DNA of 64,000 nucleotides from Celeribacter neptunius (GTDB lineage: Bacteria; Pseudomonadota; Alphaproteobacteria; Rhodobacterales; Rhodobacteraceae), in NCBI RefSeq assembly GCF_900113955.1, contig NZ_FORH01000001.1:922395-986394 (forward strand), written 5' to 3'. The position numbers and the translations under genes were made by a program. The stretch's first letter is position 1, and every line of letters starts with the position of its first letter. Below the pieces are notes generated by a model, which saw only the letters and a list, made by a program, of their open reading frames with translations, ran no database searches and was not told the origin of the DNA. This document shows positions 15,757 through 27,567 of the stretch, piece by piece.

Positions 15757-16395
15757 ATGATCACCCTCGACATTTTCCACGATCCGATCTGCCCCTGGTG
15801 CTACATTGGCAAGACCCGGCTCGATCGCGCATTGGAGGCCCGGCCGGATCATCCGTTCGCGATCCAATGGCACCCGTTCCAGCTCAACCCGAGCATGCCG
15901 CCGGAAGGCATGGAGCGGCTCGCCTATCTCGAGGCGAAATTTCATGGCACCGAAGGCGCGATGAAGGCCTATCAGCCGATCGTCGAGATCATGCATCGGG
16001 AAATGCCCGATGTAGACCTCGGCAAGATCACCCGCACGCCGAACACGCTTGACGCCCACCGGCTGATCCATTGGGCCGGCATCGAGGGGCGCCAGACCGC
16101 CGCCGTCTCCGCCCTGTTCCGCGCCTATTTCAAGGAAGGCCGTGACATCGGCTCCCGCGATGTTCTGGCCGAAATTGCCGGCACGCTCGACATGGACGCC
16201 GCCGCGATCCGCCGGGTGCTCGACACCTCTTCCGATGTCGATGAGATCCGCCGCCGCGACCGTCACGCCCGCGACCGCGGGGTGAATGCCGTGCCGCTGT
16301 TCATCATCGCCAACCAGCATGTGGTCGAGGGCGCGCAGCCGACCGAGCTCTGGCTCAATGTCATCGACGAGCTGAGCGGCCATAACCCGCTCTAG
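15757..16395 (+). CDS. DsbA family oxidoreductase (FrnE-like)
   Basis: A 212-residue DsbA-fold protein without a signal peptide, thus cytoplasmic. Residues 12-15 are CPWC, the active-site pair of the FrnE/2-hydroxychromene-2-carboxylate-isomerase-like branch. The cis-proline element is VPLF (NAVPLFII) near residue 183. The helical insertion between them (DVDLGKITRTPNTLDAHRLIHWA) is characteristic of FrnE-type proteins, which act in thiol-disulfide exchange and oxidative stress. The start was chosen at 15757 with AGGAG upstream. The MFS exporter follows after 149 bases in the same direction. Confidence 0.92.
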   Translation: MITLDIFHDPICPWCYIGKTRLDRALEARPDHPFAIQWHPFQLNPSMPPEGMERLAYLEAKFHGTEGAMKAYQPIVEIMHREMPDVDLGKITRTPNTLDAHRLIHWAGIEGRQTAAVSALFRAYFKEGRDIGSRDVLAEIAGTLDMDAAAIRRVLDTSSDVDEIRRRDRHARDRGVNAVPLFIIANQHVVEGAQPTELWLNVIDELSGHNPL

Positions 16396-16544
16396 AGCCG
16401 CGCCGCGAAAACCGCCGCCCCACCCGCCGGAACCAGGTCTCGCTCTGTGCATTCACGCAGAGGCGCTGCCCGCGACTGGCAACTGGTCAAACTCGCGCCC
16501 TGCCCCTAGGCTCGCCGCGCCTTCCTTATGAATGAGATTTCCCG

Positions 16545-17741
16545 ATGCCGCGCCGATTGCCGCAATTTGAATTTACCGTGCTTCTCGCCCTGCTCTTCGC
16601 CACGGTCGCCTTTTCGATCGATGCCATGTTGCCGGGCCTGCCGCAGATCGCCGCGGACCTGACCCCGGATGATGTCAATCGCGCCCAGCTCGTGCTGACT
16701 GCCTTTGTCTTTGGCATGGGGTTTGGCACGCTGATCTCCGGCCCGATCTCCGATCACTTCGGTCGCAAACCTATCATTTTGACCGGGCTTGGATTCTACA
16801 TCATTGGCGCAGTGGTCGCCGGCCTGTCGAATTCCATGGAAATGATGTTGCTCGGGCGCGCCATTCAGGGATTTGGCGGGGCCTTCCCCCGCACCGTCGG
16901 GATCGCCATGGTCCGGGACCTCTACGAAGGTCGGGAAATGGCGCGGATCACCTCTTTCGTCATGACCATCTTCATGCTCGCGCCAGCGGCCGCGCCCTCG
17001 ATTGGCGCACTGATCATTGCGCATTTCAGCTGGCACGGCATCTTCGGCGCCTTCGTCCTCGTTGGCCTCACCGGCGCCGCCTGGCTCGGCCTGCGCCAGG
17101 GCGAGACCCTGGACCCTGACAATCATCGACACCTCAACCGGGCCGACCTCTCCGCCGGGGTGCGCCAAGTACTCGGCAATTACAACGTGCGGATCTACAC
17201 GCTGATCCTGACCCTGGGCTTCGCCCAGATGTTCTCGATCCTCTCCTCGGTGCAGCAGATCTATGACGAGACCTACGGTCTGGGCGAAAGCTTCCCCTAT
17301 TGGTTCGGCGCCACCGCCCTCATTGCCGCGATCAGCGCCATTCTGAACGGCATGCTGGTGACCAGGCTCGGCATGCATTTCATGATCCGGCTGGGCTTCA
17401 GCATTTCGCTCATCGCCTCCACGCTCGCCGTCGCACTGAATCTCGCCGGCGTCGCCATTGGTCAGTTTGGATTTGTGGTGTTCTTTCTGTGGTCTGTGGC
17501 AATGTTCTTCATCAACGCTTTCACCTTTGGCAACCTCAACGCTCTGGCGCTGGTGCCACTCGGACGCCTGGCCGGGCTGGCCAATTCGGTGATCGGAGCG
17601 CTGTTCACCATGGGATCGGTGCTGATCGCCGCGCCGGTGGGGCTGGCCTTCAACGGCACGCCGATCCCGGTGATGACGGCGGGCATCATCTGTTCCGGTC
17701 TGGCATTGCTGCTGTTCCGACTGGAGCGCAAGGACGGCTGA
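16545..17741 (+). CDS. MFS transporter, Bcr/CflA-type drug exporter
   Basis: A 398-residue, 12-span major facilitator of the drug:H+ antiporter-1 (Bcr/CflA) type. The loop 2-3 signature is SGPISDHFGRKPIIL; the N-terminal FSIDAMLPGLPQIAADL and the motif-C-like LAPAAAPSIGALI in span 5 are typical. Bcr/CflA proteins export bicyclomycin, chloramphenicol and similar compounds; the actual substrate here is unknown. Location is the inner membrane. The ATG at 16545 lacks a good Shine-Dalgarno sequence. After the stop, the 125-base gap to mfd contains a fragment of the dispersed repeat. Confidence 0.92.
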   Translation: MPRRLPQFEFTVLLALLFATVAFSIDAMLPGLPQIAADLTPDDVNRAQLVLTAFVFGMGFGTLISGPISDHFGRKPIILTGLGFYIIGAVVAGLSNSMEMMLLGRAIQGFGGAFPRTVGIAMVRDLYEGREMARITSFVMTIFMLAPAAAPSIGALIIAHFSWHGIFGAFVLVGLTGAAWLGLRQGETLDPDNHRHLNRADLSAGVRQVLGNYNVRIYTLILTLGFAQMFSILSSVQQIYDETYGLGESFPYWFGATALIAAISAILNGMLVTRLGMHFMIRLGFSISLIASTLAVALNLAGVAIGQFGFVVFFLWSVAMFFINAFTFGNLNALALVPLGRLAGLANSVIGALFTMGSVLIAAPVGLAFNGTPIPVMTAGIICSGLALLLFRLERKDG

Positions 17742-17805
17742 CCTGGCGGCTCACCGAAGGTCCGGCTTGCGGGGTGAAGGGGGCGCCCGAACAAAGTGCC
17801 CTCGT

Positions 17806-17829
17806 GGCGTGAAACAAGGCGAAGCCGCC
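17806..17829 (-). repeat. Fragment of the dispersed repeat (copy B)
   Basis: The 24 bases GGCGTGAAACAAGGCGAAGC continuing to GCC match positions 36839-36862 with one difference and, reverse-complemented, the GGCGGCTTCGCCTTGT part of copies C and F. It lies between the convergent MFS and mfd genes, a typical repeat insertion site. Confidence 0.6.
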
Positions 17830-17866
17830 CCTACCCGACCCCACAAATCTTTGAATTAGGAGAGGC

Positions 17867-20800
17867 TTACGCGCCACTCTTCGCGTGCTTTGCGAGATCT
17901 TGCGCGACCGAATAGGCGCCCTTGATCCGATCCGAGCTTTTTTTCCAGTCCCGGCGGATGATGATCTTGTTGTCCTTCACCTTGGCCAGACCTTTCTGGC
18001 CATGGATAAACTCCACCAGCCCGGCCGGATTGGGGAATTTGTCGTTGTGGAACTGGATCGTGACGCCTTTCGGGCCACCGTCGAGCCGGGCAATGCCCGC
18101 TTCGCGACATTTCTCCTTGATCCGAACAACGAGCAGCAAGGTATTGACCTCTTTCGGCAATTTTCCGAACCGGTCGATCAGCTCGGCGGCAAAGCCTTCG
18201 AGCTCCACCTTGGTGTGAAGCCCCGAGAGCCGGCGATACAGGCCGAGCCGCACATCGAGATCAGGCACATAGGTCTCGGGGATCAGAACCGGCACGCCGA
18301 GATTGATCTGTGGCGCCCACTGCCCGTCATCCTCGAGCGTGACGGATTCTTCGCCGGATTTGATCCGGGCAATCGCCTCCTCGAGCATGCTCTGATAAAG
18401 TTCAAAACCGACCTCTTTGACATGGCCGGATTGCTCCTCGCCCACGAGATTACCCGCACCCCGGATGTCAAGATCTTGAGACGCAAGGGTAAACCCCGCC
18501 CCCAGGGTATCGAGAGAGCCCAGCACGCGCAGCCGCTTTTCCGCCTGCGGTGTCAGCGGCGCGCGGGGTTTCGTGGTCAGATAGGCATAGGCGCGAGTCT
18601 TGGCGCGCCCGACCCGGCCGCGGATCTGATAGAGTTGCGCCAGGCCGAACATATCGGCGCGATGCACCACCATAGTGTTGGCGGTCGGAATGTCGATGCC
18701 GCTCTCGACAATCGTGGTGGCCAGAAGCACATCGTATTTGCCGTCGTAAAAGGCGTTCATCCGATCATCGAGCTCGCCCGCCGCCATCTGGCCATGCGCC
18801 ACCACATGGCTGAGCTCCGGCACCTGATCCTTCAGGAATTCCTCGATCTCCGGAATGTCGCTGACACGCGGCACGACGAAGAAGCTCTGCCCGCCGCGAT
18901 AATGTTCGCGCAAAAGTGCCTCGCGGATGGTCACGCTATCGAATTCCGAGACATAGGTGCGGATCGACAGCCGATCGACCGGTGGCGTGCCGATGATGGA
19001 CAGATCCCGCACCCCGGTCAGAGACATCTGCAGCGTGCGCGGGATCGGCGTGGCGCTCAGCGTGAGCACATGAATGTTGGATTTGAGCGTCTTGAGGCGC
19101 TCTTTATGGGTCACGCCGAAACGCTGTTCCTCATCGACAATGAGCAGGCCGAGATTGTTGAACTTCACCGCCTTGGCGAGAAGCGCGTGGGTGCCGACGA
19201 CGATATCCACCGTACCTTCGGCCAGTTCCTCGCGGGTCTTCGCCATATCCTTTGCTGAAACAAAGCGCGACATCGGTCTGATATTGATCGGAAATCCACG
19301 GAAGCGCTCGGCGAAGCTGCGGAAGTGCTGGCGTGCCAGCAGCGTCGTCGGCGCAATCACCGCCACCTGCGCGCCGGAAAGCGCCGCGACAAAGGCCGCG
19401 CGCATCGCCACCTCGGTCTTGCCAAAGCCCACGTCGCCACAGACCAGCCGGTCCATCGGCATGCCGCGATCGAGATCGTCGAGACAATCCTCGATCGCCT
19501 TCAATTGATCCTCGGTCTCGGAATAGGGAAAGCGGGCGCAGAAGGCCTCCCACATATCGTCCGGCGGCTCCATGATCGGCGCCTTGCGGATATGGCGCTC
19601 CGCGGCGATGCGGATGAGCTTTTCCGCCACCTCGCGGATGCGTTCCTTCATCCGGGCTTTCTTGGCCTGCCAGGCGCCGCCGCCCAATTTGTCCAGGAGC
19701 CCTTCGTCATGGCCATAGCGGCTCAGAAGCTCGATATTCTCCACCGGCAGGTAGAGCCGGTCGCCCCCGGCATATTCCAGCAGCAGGCATTCATGCGCCG
19801 CACCGAGTGCTGTGACCACCTCGAGCCCGCGGAAAATCCCCACCCCATGTTCGACATGGACGATGAGATCGCCGGGGCTGAGCGAACTGTGCTCTGTGAG
19901 GAAATTTTCCGCCTTCTTGCGCCGCCCCGGGCGGCGGATGAGCCGGTCGCCCAGCACATCCTGTTCGGAGATCACCGTAACCGACTGGCCGTCGCCCATC
20001 GGCGCTTCAAATCCCTGATCCAGCGCCCAGACCGCGAGATAGGCGCCCCCCGCGCCCTCGGGCACGTCGCGCCAATCAGAGATCTCGGTCAGCCCGGTGA
20101 CGCCTTCGTCCTCGAGCAGCGATTTCAACCGGTCCCGCGCGCCCTCGGACCAGGACGCCAGAACCACCTGACCAAGCTCACGTCGCTTGCCAAGATGTCC
20201 GGCCAACTCTTCGAAAAGATTGACGCCTTCCATCTGGCGCTCTGGCGAGAAATTGCGTCCGACACGGCCGCCCGCGTCGAGAACGCCGGGGCCGGAGGCC
20301 TGTGGCAGCGGGTGGAAATGAATGACACGACGGTCGGCAATGGCTGCCTCCCAGGCGGCATCGTCGAGATAGAGCAGCTCCGGCGGACAGGGTTTGTAGA
20401 CCGAGTCCAGCCGCCCCTTGGCTTTCAGCGCTTCGCGCCGGGTCTCATATTGGTCGACGATCCCGTCCCAACGTGAGAGCCGCGCCGCAGTCGATTGATC
20501 ATCCAGAGAAATCACCGCTCCGGGAAGATAATCGAAAAGCGTGTCGAGCCGGGCATGGAAATACGGCAGCCAATGTTCGGCGCCGGCATGTTTGCGCCCG
20601 GCAGAGACCGCCTCGTAGAGCGGATCGTCGGTGCCCGCCGCGCCGAACTCGATCCGGTAATTCTGTCGGAACCGGGCAATCGACGCCTCGTCGAGAATGA
20701 CCTCGGAGACCGGGGTGAAACTCACCTCCTTGAGCGTGTCGACCGTCTTCTGGCTCGCCGGATCGAACCGGCGGATGCCATCCAGTTCATCGCCGAAGAA

Positions 20801-21331
20801 ATCCAGCCGCACCGGCAACGCCTGCCCCGGCGGAAAAACATCGATGATGCCGCCGCGAATGGCATAATCGCCATGCTCGACCACGGTCGGCGCCTGGGTA
20901 AAGCCCATGCGGACAAAAAACGCCCGCAGTTCCGCCTCGTTGACACGCTGGCCCTTGCTCAGTGTAAAAGCCGCCTCGGCGAGCACATCCTTGGCCGGAA
21001 TACGCTGGGTCGCGGCGGATAATGTGGTGAGCAAGACGAAATTTTTCGGAACCGTACCATGCGCCAGCGCAGCGAGCGTCGCCATGCGCGCGGCCGAAAG
21101 ATCGGCATTTGGCGACATCCGGTCAAAGGGCAGACAATCCCAGGCCGGGAACTCGATCACCGGCAGATCGGGGGCGAAAAACCGCAACCCGTCGCGCAAC
21201 GCCGCCAGACGTTTGTCGTCGCGCGCCACATGGACCACCGGCCCGTCGGCGCGGCGGACCTCACGGGCCAGCAAATGCGCGTCAAACCCCTCGGGCGCGC
21301 CGCCGAGTGTCAGATGCCCCGCCTGTGCCAT
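17867..21331 (-). CDS. mfd: Transcription-repair coupling factor
   Basis: Full-length Mfd (1154 residues). It displaces RNA polymerase stalled at lesions and recruits UvrA for transcription-coupled repair. An N-terminal UvrB-like domain (1-330) is followed by the RNA polymerase-interacting domain (about 480-555, [20 protein letters not shown]). The RecG-like translocase has Walker [10 protein letters not shown] at 632-640 and the DEEQRFGV Walker B/motif II, with the C-terminal D7 domain beyond residue 990. All motor motifs look intact. The ATG at 21331 is three bases from the stop of the upstream membrane protein gene, so the two are probably co-transcribed. Confidence 0.98.
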   Translation of the reverse strand: MAQAGHLTLGGAPEGFDAHLLAREVRRADGPVVHVARDDKRLAALRDGLRFFAPDLPVIEFPAWDCLPFDRMSPNADLSAARMATLAALAHGTVPKNFVLLTTLSAATQRIPAKDVLAEAAFTLSKGQRVNEAELRAFFVRMGFTQAPTVVEHGDYAIRGGIIDVFPPGQALPVRLDFFGDELDGIRRFDPASQKTVDTLKEVSFTPVSEVILDEASIARFRQNYRIEFGAAGTDDPLYEAVSAGRKHAGAEHWLPYFHARLDTLFDYLPGAVISLDDQSTAARLSRWDGIVDQYETRREALKAKGRLDSVYKPCPPELLYLDDAAWEAAIADRRVIHFHPLPQASGPGVLDAGGRVGRNFSPERQMEGVNLFEELAGHLGKRRELGQVVLASWSEGARDRLKSLLEDEGVTGLTEISDWRDVPEGAGGAYLAVWALDQGFEAPMGDGQSVTVISEQDVLGDRLIRRPGRRKKAENFLTEHSSLSPGDLIVHVEHGVGIFRGLEVVTALGAAHECLLLEYAGGDRLYLPVENIELLSRYGHDEGLLDKLGGGAWQAKKARMKERIREVAEKLIRIAAERHIRKAPIMEPPDDMWEAFCARFPYSETEDQLKAIEDCLDDLDRGMPMDRLVCGDVGFGKTEVAMRAAFVAALSGAQVAVIAPTTLLARQHFRSFAERFRGFPINIRPMSRFVSAKDMAKTREELAEGTVDIVVGTHALLAKAVKFNNLGLLIVDEEQRFGVTHKERLKTLKSNIHVLTLSATPIPRTLQMSLTGVRDLSIIGTPPVDRLSIRTYVSEFDSVTIREALLREHYRGGQSFFVVPRVSDIPEIEEFLKDQVPELSHVVAHGQMAAGELDDRMNAFYDGKYDVLLATTIVESGIDIPTANTMVVHRADMFGLAQLYQIRGRVGRAKTRAYAYLTTKPRAPLTPQAEKRLRVLGSLDTLGAGFTLASQDLDIRGAGNLVGEEQSGHVKEVGFELYQSMLEEAIARIKSGEESVTLEDDGQWAPQINLGVPVLIPETYVPDLDVRLGLYRRLSGLHTKVELEGFAAELIDRFGKLPKEVNTLLLVVRIKEKCREAGIARLDGGPKGVTIQFHNDKFPNPAGLVEFIHGQKGLAKVKDNKIIIRRDWKKSSDRIKGAYSVAQDLAKHAKSGA

Positions 21332-21334
21332 AGG

Positions 21335-23112
<1,778 letters not shown>

Positions 23113-23178
23113 CCGAAAACCGGGATGTCTGCTCTGAGGGACGGAGTAGACGTTCCTAATTTTCGGGGGGCTCAAGCC

Positions 23179-23361
23179 GCGACAAGTCTGCCCGTGGGAT
23201 GGCGCTTAAACTGCTGTACGCAGCACTTTATGCCTCAGAATACTTCTTATTTGTGAGGTCATTGCGCGGCTTGAGTGCGCCAGCCCGCCGGGACGGGCAG
23301 GCGCAGGCGCGGCGGCTTCGCCTTGTCCCGCGCCCAAAAAACGAACATCCCCAAAGGGCTC
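23179..23361 (+). repeat. Dispersed repeat copy C (about 180 bp)
   Basis: The 23113-23591 gap holds no gene but this element. It aligns along its whole length with copy F (42957-43139). Shared blocks are GACAAG-CTGCCCGTGGG-TGGCGCT, GTGAGGTCAT-GCGCGGCT, a GCGCCAGCCCGCCGGGACGG-GCAGGCGCAGGCGCGGCGGC core, and a terminal CCAAGGGCTC-type end. The core contains overlapping inverted repeats (GCCCGCCGGGACGGGC). Copy E at 36.8 kb carries the same core in reverse orientation. Confidence 0.85.
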
Positions 23362-23591
23362 TCTCGCGACTTTGCGCTGATTTTCATCAGCCTCAAATCG
23401 CTCTCGGCCCGATGTTCCAACGCGGCGCTCTGCCGAAACCCGCCAGTTCCGCCGCGCTGTCGCTTTCACGGTGACAGGGCTTGCGATATGCGGTTATAGT
23501 CCGTGCCAGATACGGGCCGTGACAGAGAGCCCGACAAATGAGGCAACGAAGGCGCCGGAGCGCGCCACAGCAGTAAAAGGGCTTTATCCCA

Positions 23592-24173
23592 ATGACAAAA
23601 CCCATGACGAAACCCAGGACGGTTTCCAATCGCCGGACCTTCATGATCGGTCTCGGGAGCGCCGGGCTTCTGGCCGCCTGTGACAATTCCATGCGCTCCA
23701 ATGGCGCGGCGACGATCGACGCGCGGGTCGATGCGACGCTCAATCATCTCTATAGCGAATATCCCGGCACCACGACGCTGCGCGACAAATCCGTCGGCAT
23801 GCTGGTGATGCCGCTGATCACCAAGGCGGGCTTCGGCGTCGGCGGTTCCTATGGCCGTGGCGCCCTGCGCGTCGGCGGCGTCACCGTCGATTACTATTCC
23901 TCGACCCAGGCCACCTTCGGCCTTCAGATCGGCGCCCAACAATATGCCCATGTGCTGTTCTTCATGACCAATGAGGCACTCGCGGGTTTCCGCAATTCGC
24001 CGGGCTGGTCCGCGGGCGCAGATCTCGAATATGCGATTTCCAACCGCGGGGAAAACCTCACCGCCGAGACCCTGACCTCGCTGTCGCCGGTGATCGCCGT
24101 GGTGTTCGGTCAGGCCGGTCTGATCGCGGGCGCCACCGTCGAAGGCACCAAATACAGCCGCATCATCCCCTGA
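23592..24173 (+). CDS. SYLF-domain (YSC84-related) lipoprotein
   Basis: A 193-residue protein with a basic N-terminus (RRTFMIGLGSAGLLAAC) giving both a Tat-like RR motif and a lipobox LAAC (Cys near residue 30). A SYLF/Ysc84 lipid-binding domain follows (about 60-190: LVMPLITKAGFGVGGSYGRG, then YYSSTQATFGLQIGAQQYAHV). Bacterial SYLF proteins are envelope lipoproteins whose domain binds phosphoinositide-like lipids in eukaryotic relatives; the bacterial role is unclear. ATG 23604 is an alternative start. Single-gene unit with a terminator right behind it. Confidence 0.9.
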   Translation: MTKPMTKPRTVSNRRTFMIGLGSAGLLAACDNSMRSNGAATIDARVDATLNHLYSEYPGTTTLRDKSVGMLVMPLITKAGFGVGGSYGRGALRVGGVTVDYYSSTQATFGLQIGAQQYAHVLFFMTNEALAGFRNSPGWSAGADLEYAISNRGENLTAETLTSLSPVIAVVFGQAGLIAGATVEGTKYSRIIP

Positions 24174-24201
24174 TGATTGCGCCATCAGGTAAAGAATAAG
24201 A

Positions 24202-24225
24202 AAAGCGGGGCAAGCCCCGCTTTTT
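24202..24225. terminator. Bidirectional terminator between the SYLF gene and ppx/gppA
   Basis: AAAAGCGGGGC-AA-GCCCCGCTTTTT is a near-perfect hairpin with A and T runs on both sides, so it can end both the plus-strand SYLF transcript and the convergent minus-strand phosphatase transcript. Confidence 0.9.
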
Positions 24226-24263
24226 ACTTGAGAATTTCGGACATGAAGGGGCGCACTCAGCCC

Positions 24264-25376
24264 CTAGGGCACCGCCTCTTCGAGCACCCCGTCCGCCGAC
24301 ATCTGGGCGTAGAGCAGCCCTTCGCGCAGCCCCCGATCCGCCACCGACAGACGATCGGTCGGCCAGACCCTGAGAAGCGCCTGCAGAATCGCGGCGCCCG
24401 ACATGATCAGCTCTTGCCGGTCGCGCCCGATGCGCGGGTCGCGCTTGCGCCCTTCGGGGCCCAGCGTGAGATAATCGCGGATCACCCGGTCGATCTGCTC
24501 GGAAGTCATCCGCAGACCATCGACCTTGTTCCGGTCATAGCGCCGCAAGCCCAGATGCGAGGCCGCCACCGTGGTCACCGTGCCGGAGGTGCCGATGATC
24601 TGGAACCCCTCGCGATTGGGCTCATTGGCATAGGGGGTGAAATCGGCGAGCTTCTCCTCGAAGAACCAGGACATCAGCGCGAAGCGCGCCGCGTCATCCT
24701 CGACATCCGAGAATTGCTCCATCAGCGTCGCGACCCCCAGCGGCACGGAGATCCAGTCGACCACCTTGGCGTGGGGAAACGGGCTGTCGGCATTCTTGAA
24801 CCCGGTGTGCAGCCGCATGATCGCGCGCGGTCGCTCGGCGCGCGGCACGTTCGAGAGATCGATCCAGACCAACTCGGTCGAGCCGCCACCGATATCCACC
24901 ACAAGAAGCTGTTCGGTCTTGGTGGACACCAGAGGGGCGCAGGAGATCACGGCGAGCCGCGCCTCTTCTTCGGGCTTGATGATCTCGAGCTTCAGCCCCG
25001 TCTCGCTTTGCACCCGGCGCAGGAAATCACGGGAATTGCGGGCCCGGCGACAGGCTTCGGTCGCCACCAGCCGCATATGTTTGACCTCGTGTTTCTCGAG
25101 TTTCCTCCGACAGACGCGCAGCGCCTGAATCGTCCGCGAGATCGAGCTGCGGCACAGCCGGCCAGAGGCCTCGAGCCCGTTGCCGAGCTGCACGGATTTG
25201 GAAAAACTGTCGATCACATGGAACTGGCTGCCCTTCGGCTGGGCAATCAACATGCGACACGAATTGGTACCGAGATCCAGCGCAGCGTAAAGCTCCGCCG
25301 GGTCGGCAAGTTTAGGCGCGGGGGGCTCGACCGCTTTCGGGAACGCGCCCGCACCTTTGGGACGCTTGGGCGCCAT
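24264..25376 (-). CDS. Ppx/GppA exopolyphosphatase family protein
   Basis: A 370-residue ASKHA-fold phosphatase. The N-terminal phosphate-binding loop (YAALDLGTNSCRMLIAQ, about 30-46) and the second loop VVDIGGGSTELVWIDL (about 165-180) mark the Ppx/GppA family. These enzymes hydrolyse inorganic polyphosphate and/or convert pppGpp to ppGpp. It is shorter than E. coli Ppx (about 510 residues) because it lacks the C-terminal HD-like domain; this short form is usual in alphaproteobacteria. GGAGG precedes the ATG. The lysine/proline-rich first 25 residues are probably disordered. In Rhodobacterales this gene is often followed by an RNA methyltransferase gene, which is not the case here. Confidence 0.93.
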   Translation of the reverse strand: MAPKRPKGAGAFPKAVEPPAPKLADPAELYAALDLGTNSCRMLIAQPKGSQFHVIDSFSKSVQLGNGLEASGRLCRSSISRTIQALRVCRRKLEKHEVKHMRLVATEACRRARNSRDFLRRVQSETGLKLEIIKPEEEARLAVISCAPLVSTKTEQLLVVDIGGGSTELVWIDLSNVPRAERPRAIMRLHTGFKNADSPFPHAKVVDWISVPLGVATLMEQFSDVEDDAARFALMSWFFEEKLADFTPYANEPNREGFQIIGTSGTVTTVAASHLGLRRYDRNKVDGLRMTSEQIDRVIRDYLTLGPEGRKRDPRIGRDRQELIMSGAAILQALLRVWPTDRLSVADRGLREGLLYAQMSADGVLEEAVP

Positions 25377-25638
25377 CAGTCACGCCCTCCATTTTCAAGT
25401 TATCCCCAACATAAGCGGAAACCCGCGCGTCCGGCAAGAGGGTCTGATTGCGCTCACGATCACCTTTCGCTGAACGCGGCCAATCCCCCGCGCCCGCGCG
25501 CTCGATCCGCAGTCCCGAGCCCCTGCGCAGGGCCAGGCGCTCATGATCTTGTTGAGAATTTTTCCAACTGCGCACCCTTCCCTGCGCCGGCCCTTTCTTT
25601 TATGCGTTCCGGGATGAATTTCCTGCTATGAGCGTGAC

Positions 25639-25938
25639 ATGTCCGAACTGACCATCATCTATTGGCGCGATATCCCGGCCCAGGTCCGGGTTGGCCGTGG
25701 CCGTCGCGCGGCGCGCGCGGTTCTGCCCGAACGGTTCGAACAGGCGATCGACCGGGTGGCGATGAAGATCGGCGCCACCGATGGCGATGCTTACATGGCC
25801 GAATGGCGCGACGTGGTGGAAGAGACCGGGCTTGCCGGGCAAGAGGCCGCCGATGCCCGCGCCGCCGCGCTCGACGCCGCCTATGACAAAGAGCGCCTGA
25901 TCGCGCTGGTGAACAATGAGGGCCGTGAGGCCGAATAA
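25639..25938 (+). CDS. Small protein of the 'virulence factor' family, first gene of the split-methionine-synthase operon
   Basis: A 99-residue soluble protein. The opening IIYWRDIPAQVRVGRGRRAARAVLPERFEQAIDRVA matches, in split form, the small family named 'virulence factor' (Pfam Virulence_fact). The name is historical; no function is established. It begins the operon and ends 12 bases before the pterin-binding methyltransferase gene. That association recurs in Rhodobacteraceae as I remember it, so a role in corrinoid methyl transfer is more likely than in virulence. Rich in Arg and Ala, with a helical C-terminal half; no cysteines. Confidence 0.85.
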   Translation: MSELTIIYWRDIPAQVRVGRGRRAARAVLPERFEQAIDRVAMKIGATDGDAYMAEWRDVVEETGLAGQEAADARAAALDAAYDKERLIALVNNEGREAE

Positions 25939-25950
25939 AGGACGAGATCC

Positions 25951-26940
25951 ATGACCCGTACCGTTATCGAGAGCAAAAGCAAGACCGTGGTGATCGGCTT
26001 TGACGAGCCGTTCTGCGTCATTGGCGAGCGGATCAACCCGACGGGCCGCAAGAAGCTCGCCGCCGAACTGGAGCTGGGCGATTTTTCCACCGTCGAGCGT
26101 GACGCGCTCGAACAGGTTGCCTGCGGCGCCAATGTGCTCGACATCAACTCCGGCGCGGTGTTTTCCAACAAGATGGCCGAGGACCCGCGCTACGCCGACA
26201 ACAATTTCGTCGAACCGCCTCTGATGGCCGAACTTGTGGCCCGGGTGCAGGCGATTGTCGACGTGCCGCTTTGCATCGACAGCTCGGTGCCCGATGCGCT
26301 GGAAAAAGGGCTTGAGATGGCCGAGGGCCGTCCGCTCCTGAACTCGGTCACCGGGGAAGAAGAGCGGCTCGAGCGCGTGTTGCCGCTGGTCAAAAAATAC
26401 AACGTGCCGGTGGTGGCGATCTCCAACGATGACAGCGGCATTTCCGAAGACCCGGATGTGCGCTTCGAAGTGGCGAAAAAGATCGTCCAGCGCGCGGCTG
26501 ACTTTGGTATTCCGGCGCATGACATCGTGGTCGACCCGCTGGTCATGCCGATCGGCGCCATGGCCACCGCCGGGCAGCAGGTCTTCACCCTCGTGCGGCG
26601 CCTGCGCGATGAGCTTGGCGTCAACACCACCTGCGGCGCCTCGAACGTCTCCTTCGGTCTGCCGCATCGTCACGGCATCAACGCCGCCTTCCTGCCGATG
26701 GCCATCGGCGCCGGCATGACTTCGGCGATCATGAACCCGGTACGGGTGCAAGAGATGGAGGCGATCCGCGCCGCCAACCTGCTGATGAACCATGACCCGG
26801 ACGGCACCAAATGGATCGGTTTCTCGCGCATCGCCGATGCCGTGGCCGAGGGTTCGACCTTTGCCGAGGCCGCGAAAGCTTCGCAATCGGCGGGCGCCGG
26901 GGGCGGTCGGCGTGGCGGCGGGCGTCGTCGTCGCGGTTGA
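25951..26940 (+). CDS. Methyltetrahydrofolate:corrinoid methyltransferase (pterin-binding), part of a split methionine synthase
   Basis: A 329-residue TIM-barrel of the DHPS-like pterin-binding family. Marks are VIGERINPTGRKKLAAEL, the ANVLDINSGAVF motif, PLCIDSSVPDAL, and VVDPLVMPIGA. Such proteins move a methyl group from 5-methyltetrahydrofolate to a corrinoid protein. In Phaeobacter and Dinoroseobacter, fitness genetics assigned related proteins as the folate-binding part of a methionine synthase split into separate polypeptides, with a RamA-like activator. The RamA-like gene is three genes downstream here, supporting that role. The last 20 residues are a Gly/Arg tail (GGRRGGGRRRRG). An alternative role in glycine betaine or dimethylamine demethylation cannot be excluded. 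Confidence 0.92.
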   Translation: MTRTVIESKSKTVVIGFDEPFCVIGERINPTGRKKLAAELELGDFSTVERDALEQVACGANVLDINSGAVFSNKMAEDPRYADNNFVEPPLMAELVARVQAIVDVPLCIDSSVPDALEKGLEMAEGRPLLNSVTGEEERLERVLPLVKKYNVPVVAISNDDSGISEDPDVRFEVAKKIVQRAADFGIPAHDIVVDPLVMPIGAMATAGQQVFTLVRRLRDELGVNTTCGASNVSFGLPHRHGINAAFLPMAIGAGMTSAIMNPVRVQEMEAIRAANLLMNHDPDGTKWIGFSRIADAVAEGSTFAEAAKASQSAGAGGGRRGGGRRRRG

Positions 26941-26973
26941 GCCGGAACCACACCTGAGTATAGGGAGCACGTC

Positions 26974-27567
26974 ATGGCGAAGCTGATCGCATTCAACAAG
27001 CCGTTCGACGTGCTCTCACAATTCACCGATAAGGGCACCGAAGGCTCGCCCCGGCGCACCTTGTCGGATTTCATTGACGTGCCAAAGGTCTACCCGGCGG
27101 GCCGTCTGGATCGCGACAGCGAGGGGCTTTTGCTGCTGACCGATGATGGCAAGCTGCAAGCCCGGATCGCCAATCCCCGTCACAAGATGGAAAAGACCTA
27201 TCTGGCGCAGGTTGAGGGCGATCTGACGGAAGAGGCTTTGGTCAAGCTTCGGCAAGGTGTCGAGCTGAAGGACGGCATGACCCGCCCTGCCCGCGCCCGC
27301 CGAGTTGACGAACCCGACTGGCTCTGGCCGCGCAATCCGCCGGTGCGCTACCGCAAATCGGTGCCGGAGAGCTGGCTGGAACTGGTGATTTCCGAAGGCC
27401 GCAACCGTCAGGTGCGCCGGATGACGGCCGCCGTGGGATTTCCGACCCTGCGGCTCATTCGCCTCTCGATCGGGCCCTGGAGCCTTGATGGGCTCGAGAA
27501 TGGTGCCTGGCGCGAGGACGATCCGAACAAAGCCCGCGATCCGCAGAGAGCGAGAAAACAGAGATGA
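26974..27567 (+). CDS. rluE: RluE-type rRNA pseudouridine synthase
   Basis: A 197-residue RsuA/RluE-family pseudouridine synthase. The catalytic Asp46 lies in the motif [19 protein letters not shown]. The KTYLAQVEG strand and the C-terminal [21 protein letters not shown] in two parts complete the fold. It lacks the N-terminal S4 domain found in RluB/RluF/RsuA, as RluE does, so position 2457 of 23S rRNA is the expected target. The C-terminal 20 residues are basic and probably disordered. It lies between the two corrinoid genes, 33 bases after the first; its stop overlaps the next start by four bases. Thus rRNA modification and methyl transfer are co-translated. Confidence 0.93.
   Translation: MAKLIAFNKPFDVLSQFTDKGTEGSPRRTLSDFIDVPKVYPAGRLDRDSEGLLLLTDDGKLQARIANPRHKMEKTYLAQVEGDLTEEALVKLRQGVELKDGMTRPARARRVDEPDWLWPRNPPVRYRKSVPESWLELVISEGRNRQVRRMTAAVGFPTLRLIRLSIGPWSLDGLENGAWREDDPNKARDPQRARKQR

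Noticed and set aside
17885-19258. Long plus-strand open frame (457 codons) within mfd
   Set aside because: Antisense shadow of the conserved Mfd motor domains; no motif, no ribosome-binding site.
23206-23469. Frames on both strands over repeat copy C
   Set aside because: They follow the repeat sequence, and the equivalent frames in copy F are not preserved.
25377-25638. Cobalamin or SAM/SAH riboswitch upstream of the corrinoid operon
   Set aside because: Looked for B12-box and SAH-type core sequences because of the operon content; no recognisable core was found.
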